From positions 1 to 43,886 of the forward strand of contig JALEGQ010000097.1 of NCBI GenBank assembly GCA_022763385.1: a stretch of 43,886 nucleotides of DNA, given 5' to 3'. The first letter of the stretch is position 1, and each line of letters begins with the position of its first letter. The DNA is from a bacterium (GTDB lineage: Bacteria > Bdellovibrionota_C > UBA2361 > RFPC01). Below are positions 1-7,059 of this stretch, one piece after another. Under the pieces are notes generated by a model. It was not told the DNA's origin. It was given only the letters and a program-made list of their open reading frames with translations, and did not search any database. The position numbers and the translations under genes were made by a program.

Positions 1-54
1 GCTACTGAAACAGAGCTACTGAAACAGAGCTACTGAAACAGAGCTACTGAAACG
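1..54. repeat. 14-bp tandem repeat just downstream of dnaA
   Basis: Four head-to-tail copies of the 14-mer GCTACTGAAACAGA, the last one incomplete, start at the window edge and end four bases before the dnaA stop codon. The array may continue outside the window. In the dnaA sense it reads TTTCAGTAGCTCTG and would be transcribed as the dnaA 3' untranslated region. The copies are identical, which suggests recent slippage expansion. No function is assigned. Confidence 0.85.
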
Positions 55-57
55 GCT

Positions 58-1722
58 CTACTGGAAAAGCTTCTGTTCAATAGCGTGAATATGGTTCTGG
101 ATCTCCTCTGAGACCGAATTCTTTGTTTTTCCTCCCTTCGTAGTACCTTCTTCTTTAGCCGCCTTCACCTTCGTCGTGACCACGTTCGCGGCATGAATAA
201 CGCTTGAATGATCTCTTCCACCGAATTTTGCACCGATCTCTGGGTAGGAACTCGTCGTGTGTTTTCTGCAGAGATACATCGCGATATGCCGGGGAAACGA
301 AAGGTTTTTCGTGCGGCGCTTTGAAACCATCTCAGAGACTCGGATAGAAAAGTGTTCTGCCACCCCTTTCTGGATATCATCAATCGAGAGGTGAACCTTC
401 TTTTTCTTTAAGATAGGCCTGAGGGCGGACTCTGCGAGCTCTGGAGTAATATCAAGGTGCTGGAGGCTGCTCAGCGCGTGGAGGCGGGTAAGGGCACCTT
501 CAAGCTCCCGGACGTTCGACGAAACACTCTCAGCAATAAGATGCGCGACCTTCTCAGGGAGCTGAAACCGCTCGAGAGACGCCTTCCGTTTCAGGATAGC
601 AACCCGAGTCTCGTAGTCGGGTGCCTGAATATCAGCAGTGAGCCCCCAAGCAAAGCGAGTTTGAAGCCGCTCTTCGATACCAGGAATATCTTGAGGAACC
701 TTATCCGAGGTGATCACGATCTGATGTTTCGCGCTGTAGAGCGCATTGAAGGTATGGAAGAACTCTTCTTGAGTCCGTTCTTTCCCACACATAAACTGAA
801 TATCATCGATAAGGAGCAGGTCGATATTTCGAAAGCGATTCTTAAACTCATCCATCTTTGCATACCGCAAGGCGAGGATAAGTTCGTTCGTAAAGCTTTC
901 TGAAGAGAGGTAGAGAACTTTTTTCTCCGGCGAACGTGAGAGAACACCGTTTCCAATGGCGTGGAGGAGGTGGGTCTTTCCCAGTCCGACGCCACCGTAG
1001 ATAAACAGCGGGTTGTAGGCATTCCCAGGAGCCTCAGCCACCTGCAGAGAAGCCGCATGGCAGAACTGATTTCCACTTCCCACCACAAAGTTCTCAAAGG
1101 TGTATCTCGGCATAAGCCCAGAATCATCACTTCTGGCATTGGAGCCTTCTCCTTCGCGGATCCCCTTTGTCTTCGTCTTCTTCACTACGACGTAAGAAGA
1201 GGAACGGGATGCAGGAGGAGATGCGCTATCAGAGGGTGCTTCTCCACCTTTCGGAGCAGCATTCTGTTCTGCTTCATCTGAGACTTCATACTCAATAGAG
1301 AGCTTCTCTCCAAAGGTGGGGATGCACTTCTTCTTCAGCTGCTCATCAAAGTGTGAATCAACGTGCTGCCTCACGAATCGGGAAGGCGCTGCCAGTGAGA
1401 GGGTTCGGTGGTCTTCGTGAAACCGCACGAACTGTAGGGGACGGATGTAGGCCTGATACACCTGAGGGTCTATCTCCTCTCGAAGCTCCTCTCGGATCTT
1501 CTTCCACTGGGTCGTGTACCCTTCAGCAGAATGGGTCGTGTACCCTTCAGCACTATGAGGAGAGCGACTATAGGTGCTCCGACCCTGAAAAACAGAATCT
1601 TCGTAATGAACACGATCCGCAACAGAGGGCGTTGCCCCCTCTTGTCCTGCGGAGATGTTTCCCTCACCTTCTCTTAGAAGGCTTTCTCGGGAAACATCAC
1701 TCTGCGAATCGCCGTTAGACAT
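58..1722 (-). CDS. dnaA: Chromosomal replication initiator DnaA
   Basis: DnaA binds the origin and opens it in an ATP-dependent way. All four domains are visible in 554 residues: a domain I segment at about 73-145, a low-complexity linker at 146-205, the AAA+ domain with Walker A GGVGLGKT (243-250) and Walker B LLLIDDIQF (302-310), and the C-terminal DNA-binding domain with RRTKNLSFPRHIAMYL and the GGRDHSSVIHA signature (about 501-511). The protein is longer than usual because about 70 polar residues precede domain I. That extension contains a perfect tandem duplication HSAEGYTT-HSAEGYTT (56-71). The ATG has a GAGGT about 12 bases upstream. The gene is transcribed away from the atp genes across a 418-base gap. 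Confidence 0.98.
   Translation of the reverse strand: MSNGDSQSDVSRESLLREGEGNISAGQEGATPSVADRVHYEDSVFQGRSTYSRSPHSAEGYTTHSAEGYTTQWKKIREELREEIDPQVYQAYIRPLQFVRFHEDHRTLSLAAPSRFVRQHVDSHFDEQLKKKCIPTFGEKLSIEYEVSDEAEQNAAPKGGEAPSDSASPPASRSSSYVVVKKTKTKGIREGEGSNARSDDSGLMPRYTFENFVVGSGNQFCHAASLQVAEAPGNAYNPLFIYGGVGLGKTHLLHAIGNGVLSRSPEKKVLYLSSESFTNELILALRYAKMDEFKNRFRNIDLLLIDDIQFMCGKERTQEEFFHTFNALYSAKHQIVITSDKVPQDIPGIEERLQTRFAWGLTADIQAPDYETRVAILKRKASLERFQLPEKVAHLIAESVSSNVRELEGALTRLHALSSLQHLDITPELAESALRPILKKKKVHLSIDDIQKGVAEHFSIRVSEMVSKRRTKNLSFPRHIAMYLCRKHTTSSYPEIGAKFGGRDHSSVIHAANVVTTKVKAAKEEGTTKGGKTKNSVSEEIQNHIHAIEQKLFQ
1508..1555 (-). repeat. 24-bp in-frame tandem duplication inside dnaA
   Basis: Two copies of a 24-base unit (1508-1531 and 1532-1555) differ only in their last bases and encode HSAEGYTT twice. 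Being a multiple of three it keeps the frame. It lies in the non-conserved extension before DnaA domain I. Confidence 0.9.
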
Positions 1723-2140
1723 AGGTCTCGTGGTACCTCAAGAAAAAGCGTCACATGCGAGCAAGAATTTCCATAACCTATACAGAGGTCTTCCCTCCGT
1801 ACGTTTGTTTTTTTTTCTTCACCCTTCAAGAGATCTTTCTACGAGACCGCTCACCAAGGTTTGAAAAAGGTTTGAAAACTTTTCTTCTTGCCGAGACCGA
1901 GCACTCTATCTTCGCTGCAAAAAATCTTTCAAGCGATATCGAAAAAAAAGATCATCTCTTCGATGATCATAAATAATTTCAGCGCGTTTATCGGAAATAA
2001 TTTTGTCTTACTAAAAGTTGCCTAAACTTTTTGAGAAAAGATCGGCGAAATTTTTTTCTGTTTTTCGGCAGGAAAAACAGCGGAGGCGATAGGGCAACAC
2101 CGCTTGCACCGAAGAAGAGCAGGTGTCATAAGAAGTCAGC
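1723..2140. other. AT-rich intergenic region between divergent dnaA and atpI
   Basis: This 418-base gap is much more AT-rich than its surroundings and must hold the dnaA and atp promoters. It contains an 11-bp direct repeat AAGGTTTGAAA twice (1856-1877), poly-A/T tracts and a small hairpin at 1950-1968. I found no good match to the DnaA box TTATCCACA on either strand (best candidates have three mismatches), so an origin here is not supported by the sequence, although position and composition would allow one. Confidence 0.6.
1940..1968 (-). terminator. Possible minus-strand terminator/attenuator upstream of dnaA
   Basis: A 7-bp stem GATCATC/GATGATC with loop TCTTC (1950-1968) is followed, read on the minus strand, by a run of eight T (1942-1949). 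That is the form of a weak intrinsic terminator. It lies about 220 bases before the dnaA start codon, so it could act as a leader attenuator of dnaA or block antisense transcription. The stem is short and AT-rich, so confidence is low. Confidence 0.35.
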
Positions 2141-2554
2141 ATGAATGAACCGCAACCGGAGTCCTCTCTTCCTCCTCGCTCAGTCGGGGTTCGCTCAGTA
2201 AGGGCAAAGTTGTTACGACGACAATTTTTTGCGCTCACGGTTCTTCTTGGAACGCTTCTTGTTACCTCCTTTCGTGGAGAACAGCTCTTCTCCGTGGTCT
2301 GTGGTTCACTTGTGATGATGGGAGTTGTTCTTCTCTTCTCCCTTCTCGGAGAGCTTCTCCTCCATCCAGAAGTGGTCCCGGCAGAAAAAAAGGTCTTCTT
2401 TATTCTTCTTCTCCCCTTGAAGTTTGGCCTGCTCCTTGTTCCCTTCCTCCTGGTGCAGCTCATCGGCAGAGCCGCCCTGCCCTTCTTCGCTCTCGGACTG
2501 GTCGTCTGCATGCTCCCCCTCCTCCTCCCGAACCTCTCCCAAGAAGATCCATAA
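2141..2554 (+). CDS. atpI: Small four-helix membrane protein, AtpI-like
   Basis: 137 residues with a basic, soluble N-terminus (about 1-30) and four hydrophobic segments (about 30-46, 50-73, 84-108, 112-130). Sequence identity is not decisive, but size, topology and position directly upstream of the a and c subunits match AtpI/F-type ATP synthase subunit I, a factor that assists c-ring assembly and Mg/Ca supply in other bacteria. First gene of the block read away from dnaA. An unrelated four-helix membrane protein cannot be excluded. Confidence 0.6.
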   Translation: MNEPQPESSLPPRSVGVRSVRAKLLRRQFFALTVLLGTLLVTSFRGEQLFSVVCGSLVMMGVVLLFSLLGELLLHPEVVPAEKKVFFILLLPLKFGLLLVPFLLVQLIGRAALPFFALGLVVCMLPLLLPNLSQEDP

Positions 2555-2574
2555 CCCCCTTATCTTATTAACCT

Positions 2575-2617
2575 TTTCAAAACCTCATGGATGTCTGACA
2601 CCCGTGAGGTTTTGAAA
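2575..2617. repeat. 43-base near-perfect palindrome with GTGTC-like core
   Basis: Arms TTTCAAAACCTCA (2575-2587) and TGAGGTTTTGAAA (2605-2617) are exact reverse complements, and the inner part pairs too apart from one G-T and one mismatch. The centre TGTCTGACA is shared with the palindromes at 27602 and 32697. It lies between the atpI-like gene and atpB, so in RNA it would form a long hairpin inside the operon. The form is that of a REP-like element. Confidence 0.8.
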
Positions 2618-2718
2618 TTTGCTGTGATTTCAGAGGGTTACAAAGGCGCGGCGAAGAGGTTGATTTCTGGGTGGAGATCTCGCAGAGTGAGAACCGATTC
2701 GCGCCAGGCGAGGAGGCT

Positions 2719-3474
2719 ATGGAAGGACACTACACCTATTTTGACCACATTATACCGCAGTTTCAGGATGGAGCGGTTGTTGAGTTTGCTGCAGACCACC
2801 AGAAGGGGATTGCGGCGATCGTTATCGCGCTTGTGCTCGTGGTGGTCGGGAAGGTCTGTGTGCAACAGCGGGTGACTGCTTCTGCCTCCCTTCCAGCAGG
2901 TGACCCTAATGCGAAGGTCATCCCAGGGAAAAAGCCCTCTTTTTTCGGTTTTCTCGACTTCTTGATGGAGTCATTTGTGTACTACCACGACTCTGTCGCT
3001 GGGAAGGAGAACCGAAAATACGCGCCGTTTACGGCTTCCATCTTCTTTTTCGTGTTTTTTCTCAATCTCCTCGGGCTTATCCCGGGGATGCCGGCGGCAA
3101 CGACGACGGTGTGGTTGAATGTGGCGATGGCGCTCATCGTCTTTATCTATTTCAACGTTGAGGGGATGAAAGAGCACGGAGTGGTGAACTACCTGAAGCA
3201 CTTTGCTGGGCCACTGTGGTGGCTTGCCCCACTGATGTTCTGTATCGAGATTATCAGTGTGTGTCTCCGGGTACTTACCCTAAACCTCCGTCTTTATTGG
3301 AATATTACGGCAGACCACATGGTGCTTGGCATCTTTAGTGATCTTCTGCCACCGGTGCTCGCGAGTCCATTTTACATCCTTGGGCTCTTTGTATCGTTTA
3401 TGCAGGCCTTTGTGTTTGCAACGCTCACGATGATTTACATCGTGCTGGCGACTCAGCACGAAGAAGATCATTAG
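2719..3474 (+). CDS. atpB: F-type ATP synthase subunit a
   Basis: Subunit a forms the two half-channels for ion passage at the c-ring. The protein is strongly hydrophobic, with the hallmark LNLRLYWNITADHM region containing the essential stator arginine (Arg 191 counted from the ATG at 2719), FFLNLLGLIPGM in the second conserved helix and the C-terminal helix FVSFMQAFVFATLTMIYI. I chose the ATG at 2719 (251 residues), giving a typical N-terminus, with GAGGAGG only two bases upstream. The frame is open from a GTG at 2671 (267 residues), which is the alternative start. Second gene of the F0 block; the F1 genes are not in this window. Confidence 0.95.
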   Translation: MEGHYTYFDHIIPQFQDGAVVEFAADHQKGIAAIVIALVLVVVGKVCVQQRVTASASLPAGDPNAKVIPGKKPSFFGFLDFLMESFVYYHDSVAGKENRKYAPFTASIFFFVFFLNLLGLIPGMPAATTTVWLNVAMALIVFIYFNVEGMKEHGVVNYLKHFAGPLWWLAPLMFCIEIISVCLRVLTLNLRLYWNITADHMVLGIFSDLLPPVLASPFYILGLFVSFMQAFVFATLTMIYIVLATQHEEDH

Positions 3475-3559
3475 TGTTGTCCCTTTGGGGAACGTTTCGG
3501 AGCAGAGCTCCTGCGGCTGTGTTGTCCCTTTGGGGAACGTTTCGGAGCAGAGCTCCTGC
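3474..3559. repeat. Tandem 41-bp repeat between atpB and atpE
   Basis: Two identical 41-base copies (3474-3514 and 3519-3559, period 45) begin on the last base of the atpB stop. Each can fold as two adjacent hairpins: GTTGTCCC with GGGGAAC around TTT, then the GCAGAGCTCCTGC palindrome. The 225-base gap between these genes is long for an F0 operon. The repeat may set the relative level of the a and c transcripts, as the c subunit is needed in many copies; that is inference. Confidence 0.85.
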
Positions 3560-3699
3560 ACGTAGCGGGTTGCTCAGCGGGTGGCGGGGTGATTTGTAGG
3601 TGATGAAACTTTAAGGGCAGCTTTCTTGAGAGAGAGCTGGAGAAAATATTCATATTCGTTTAATGATAATGACTTCTTGATACTGAAATGAGGAGAAAC

Positions 3700-4005
3700 A
3701 TGAAAACTAAGCTTTACTACGGAATACTCACTGCTATCGCGATGCTCTTCGCCGTTGATCCAGCGCTCGCCGCAGAGGGTGTTCAGAGCGGAGATATCTA
3801 CGGTGCGCTTGGTGCCGGAATGGCGATTGGTCTCGGTGCACTCGGTGGTACCCTCGGTCAATCAAGCGCAGTAAATGCAGCGCTGAGCTCTATCGGTCGA
3901 AATCCATCTGCTGCCGGAAAGATCTTTACCCCGATGGTGATCGGACTTGCTCTGATTGAGTCTCTCGTGATCCTCGCGTTCGTTATCGCGATCTCGCTCA
4001 CGTAG
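3700..4005 (+). CDS. atpE: F-type ATP synthase subunit c
   Basis: Proteolipid of the rotating ring. The ATG at 3700 follows GAGGAG with good spacing (an in-frame ATG at 3688 overlaps that site). The 101-residue protein opens with a presequence MKTKLYYGILTAIAMLFAVDP ending ALAAEG, then two helices joined by the polar loop RNPSA (67-71). The ion-binding carboxylate is Glu 87 in LALIESLVI. Gln 54 in the first helix and Ser 88 next to the glutamate match positions of the sodium-binding motif, but Leu 89 replaces the usual Thr, so the coupling ion is uncertain. A strong terminator follows. Confidence 0.95.
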   Translation: MKTKLYYGILTAIAMLFAVDPALAAEGVQSGDIYGALGAGMAIGLGALGGTLGQSSAVNAALSSIGRNPSAAGKIFTPMVIGLALIESLVILAFVIAISLT

Positions 4006-4067
4006 AGCTGAGCATCGAGGGATCTCTTCTCCACTGAAGCGTTTTTGCGGCAGTGCGAAAGATATCA

Positions 4068-4118
4068 AAAAGCCCCCCATACTCTCACCAATGTTCGAGA
4101 GTATGGGGGGTTTATTAT
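4068..4118 (+). terminator. Rho-independent terminator after atpE
   Basis: A perfect 14-bp stem, CCCCCCATACTCTC (4073-4086) with GAGAGTATGGGGGG (4097-4110), is followed by TTTATTATT and preceded by an A-rich run, so it could work in both directions. It closes the F0 gene block. Confidence 0.92.
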
Positions 4119-4222
4119 TGTGGGACACGTTGTTTGACGCATGACCCCCGTGCATGCTTCAGCAAATTTTTCTTTTAGCGATACATGAGATCAGTGCTAC
4201 ACTACCCGGCAGTGGAGGGTAC

Positions 4223-6067
4223 ATGCAGAAGTTAGCCCAACGAGTCGCAGCTCTATCGCTATTGGCGAGCGCTGTTCCAGGTCAGAGTAGTACCGTTAAC
4301 CCTCTTGATATCGCAACTCCACCAGCACCTGCTAAGTTTGATGGATGGGACAGGCCACCTTTCCCGCAGGGAGATGATCTTCTTAATAGAGCTGATGGAA
4401 TACAGGCGGAGATACAGTGTAAGTTTCCACTGCTCTATGAGAGATTCAAAGTCGCTTTCGAGCAGATGGAATCTCCTGAGTCTCATTATAGAATACTTGA
4501 GGAACAAAGAGAGCGAAAACCTCAGTTCGATCTCCGTGATGCAAACTGTGCCTCTGATCATAATACTGGCCCTATCCCAAGACATTCTTTATTTACGGAT
4601 ATCGACGATCAAACTGGCTGCTCTCACAACTTAGGGGGAATTGATCGACCGGATCAAGAGTACGGCATCGGCGGAAGACGAGAGAAGTTTGACAGTGAGG
4701 ATCGATCATCTCCTGAATTCGGGCATTGCGTGGGTGACGGCCGGACTATTGATATCGATAACGATCCACACAATCCCCGCCAAATCTCCGCTAAGGGAAC
4801 GTTCCAGGATAGCAGCCAAAATCAAGAAGCAAAGCACTGGGGAAATGCTGCAGAAATACAGAAGAAGCTATTTTTATTGTCGTTTTCCAGACGCCAGGAT
4901 TTAAGAGAGCTTGGGCAACAAGCCTCTGAGCTCAAGACATTTATCCTTTCGGATGGCCAGAGTGATCTTTCGCTTCCAACGCCTGGGACCTTAGGCTTCA
5001 GCATGGTCATCGACTCTTGGTACGCTCATGAACCTAGCAAACCTTTTTCGACTACTACGCTTGATGGTGCAATTGACACTTTCGAGCCGACGCTCTCGTT
5101 CATACCTTCTTCGACAACAGTAGAAGCGCTAAGGGTTATTGATACCTATGAGTCCGAGCTAGCAGCCTTTTTAGAGTGGTGTGAGGGTCTTAATGAGGAA
5201 AGACTTAGCCGCGATCTCCGTCTAGAGATTAATGCTGCGATCTCTCTTCGAAAAGCTCAGCCTTATATGAATCAGGATTGCGGTGGGAACGTATGCTCAC
5301 CGGAAACTGATAGTCCCACGTTTCTTGGGCATGAAACTTTTCCGGATACGGATCGATCTGGTGGCTCGAGTGGGGATAGTAATCCGCCTACTCGAGGTGA
5401 CAGCGGCACTTCTCAGGATAGAGATAGCAACCCTACATCTCCACCCTCGAACTCAACCGATACGGAAGCTGCTGTCACTATATTCGGCAATGATGTGGAA
5501 AAGGGGAGTCAGTGCTCTGAGATTGATGCTGCGTTTGGAGCTTGCCAACCGGTCGTTCCACAGTGTTTTTCTTCAGATCAGGGTTTTGCCTCAGATCTGG
5601 AAAATGGATCAAACCCTGCTGGTCTAGCTGAGGAAGACACGAGCAAGAGCAGTGTTGAGATTATTGAGCAAGTGAAAATCGATAGCTCTGGACTAGAAGC
5701 AAGCAACAGCGATGGATGGGTTCAAAAATTACAAAAAGCTTGTGGATGGACCAAGCACCCTTTTCCCTCGCATTACGCATCAGGTGATGACACTTCGATG
5801 AGTCCAGTCGAGCAGATTCGACACACCGTTGAACATATTAAGCGGGCAACAGATGTTGCTCTGGACAACGCCATGAGTAATAGAGAAGCACTGTATCTTC
5901 TCGCCTTACCAATAGACAGCAGTGAGCTGATGACGGTGACCCATGCTTTGGTTGCAATTCCGAAAGGGTCTGTAACAGACGAATACTACCGACACGTTAA
6001 CTGCGCAGCGGTTATCGGACTTTCAGCGATTGTTGGTGAGTATCTTAATCCATTCCCAACACGGTAG
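4223..6067 (+). CDS. Secreted protein of unknown function, low-complexity centre
   Basis: Not recognised. The ATG at 4223 is preceded by GGAGGG and begins a plausible signal peptide, MQKLAQRVAALSLLASAVPG, giving 614 residues; an upstream in-frame ATG at 4154 lacks this. The middle (roughly residues 360-440) is rich in Ser, Asp, Pro and Gly, as in linkers. Several Cys residues are scattered, consistent with disulfides outside the cytoplasm. Base composition is visibly more AT-rich than the flanking genes and codon use is less biased, which suggests foreign origin. The gene stands alone between the atpE terminator and a convergent gene 47 bases away. Confidence 0.75.
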   Translation: MQKLAQRVAALSLLASAVPGQSSTVNPLDIATPPAPAKFDGWDRPPFPQGDDLLNRADGIQAEIQCKFPLLYERFKVAFEQMESPESHYRILEEQRERKPQFDLRDANCASDHNTGPIPRHSLFTDIDDQTGCSHNLGGIDRPDQEYGIGGRREKFDSEDRSSPEFGHCVGDGRTIDIDNDPHNPRQISAKGTFQDSSQNQEAKHWGNAAEIQKKLFLLSFSRRQDLRELGQQASELKTFILSDGQSDLSLPTPGTLGFSMVIDSWYAHEPSKPFSTTTLDGAIDTFEPTLSFIPSSTTVEALRVIDTYESELAAFLEWCEGLNEERLSRDLRLEINAAISLRKAQPYMNQDCGGNVCSPETDSPTFLGHETFPDTDRSGGSSGDSNPPTRGDSGTSQDRDSNPTSPPSNSTDTEAAVTIFGNDVEKGSQCSEIDAAFGACQPVVPQCFSSDQGFASDLENGSNPAGLAEEDTSKSSVEIIEQVKIDSSGLEASNSDGWVQKLQKACGWTKHPFPSHYASGDDTSMSPVEQIRHTVEHIKRATDVALDNAMSNREALYLLALPIDSSELMTVTHALVAIPKGSVTDEYYRHVNCAAVIGLSAIVGEYLNPFPTR

Positions 6068-6114
6068 CGATAGCCCTCGAAACAGTATGAATGGTTAGTA
6101 TCAGCTACAAAGGA

Positions 6115-6960
6115 TTATTCCTCCCTTCCAGCGATACCATACTTTGCCCCAATGGCTTGAGCTTCCTCTACTGTGGTGATGGTGGAGGGGGTTAAGGCGT
6201 CTTCTTGATCGGGGGAGAATGACCAAGAAAAGACCTGACCGGTGCGAGGATTTCCCTGATATTCGCAGCGGAGATTCCGAGCCTTAGCTGCTCGAACTTC
6301 CATCTCAATCCGACCATCAACAAGTTTTGGCTGAAGATCGGGAAGGACAACGGTGAATTGCTTTTTCCCTCCTATTTCTTCATCTGTTCTCAACTCGACT
6401 GTCGTATCAGGAGGGAGGGTGTCGAGATTGTGCACATATTCTCGGAGAGCGAGCGGAGCAGATAATGTTCGCCCAAGGTTCGTCGAAATCCTGACGATTC
6501 TCCAGGGAAGCTTCCCTAAAAATTCGATAAATTCATCAGGCTTAAGCTCTGAGGCAACAACAGGTTTCTTGTATCGTTCTTCTCCAAGGCCGGCTTCCTC
6601 AAGAATAAAATTGCGGTTAGCATCGCTTATATTGTCGAATATTCTCGTTCTGAAACTTTCGGTCAGTGGATGCCTATCAAAGAGGGTGTCAATCTGAAGG
6701 ACGAGCTCTTCCCGGTTGAGATCGCCAAGGTCAAGGCTTTCGTCAGAGATGATGTCATTGAGAGCGATACGATAGCTCGGCGACATGAACTTGTCAGAGC
6801 TCCGAATCTTCTCAGCGATCTGAAGGATGAGTCTTTTCGCCTTTTCCCCGGGATTTTCGTCGATGAACGATCGGAGCTTGCTTTTATCCAAAGCAAGCTC
6901 GCCCCTGGGTTGCCAATTTGATTGTAGGTACTCATCGACCGGTGATTGTGCTGGGTCCAT
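6115..6960 (-). CDS. Hypothetical cytoplasmic protein, 281 aa
   Basis: Not recognised. The ATG has AGGAG five bases upstream, so the start is well supported. No signal peptide or membrane segment is visible. The N-terminal two thirds is charged and apparently helical; the C-terminal third (from about 185) looks beta-rich, with alternating segments such as FTVVLPDLQPKLV, followed by a basic segment and a QVFSWSFSPDQED motif. It is divergent from the next gene (99-base gap) and convergent with the previous one. Confidence 0.75.
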   Translation of the reverse strand: MDPAQSPVDEYLQSNWQPRGELALDKSKLRSFIDENPGEKAKRLILQIAEKIRSSDKFMSPSYRIALNDIISDESLDLGDLNREELVLQIDTLFDRHPLTESFRTRIFDNISDANRNFILEEAGLGEERYKKPVVASELKPDEFIEFLGKLPWRIVRISTNLGRTLSAPLALREYVHNLDTLPPDTTVELRTDEEIGGKKQFTVVLPDLQPKLVDGRIEMEVRAAKARNLRCEYQGNPRTGQVFSWSFSPDQEDALTPSTITTVEEAQAIGAKYGIAGREE

Positions 6961-7059
6961 CGCATCTCCTGCAGGGTATCAAAGCTAGGCCCCACTGGTA
7001 TGCACTATATTCTACGATCCGTGCGCTCCCCTATTCAGGGTGAAATAACCCCCTGATTT

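Noticed and set aside
1..57. 14-bp array at the window start considered as a CRISPR edge
   Set aside because: Units are 14 bases with no spacers; a plain tandem repeat.
1856..1877. Direct repeat AAGGTTTGAAA considered as an iteron or DnaA box pair
   Set aside because: Only two copies and no resemblance to TTATCCACA; kept only as a note in the intergenic feature.
2011..2511. 166-codon minus-strand frame over the atpI-like gene
   Set aside because: Arg/Thr/Ser-rich shadow; the plus-strand frame gives a coherent four-helix membrane protein in the expected operon position.
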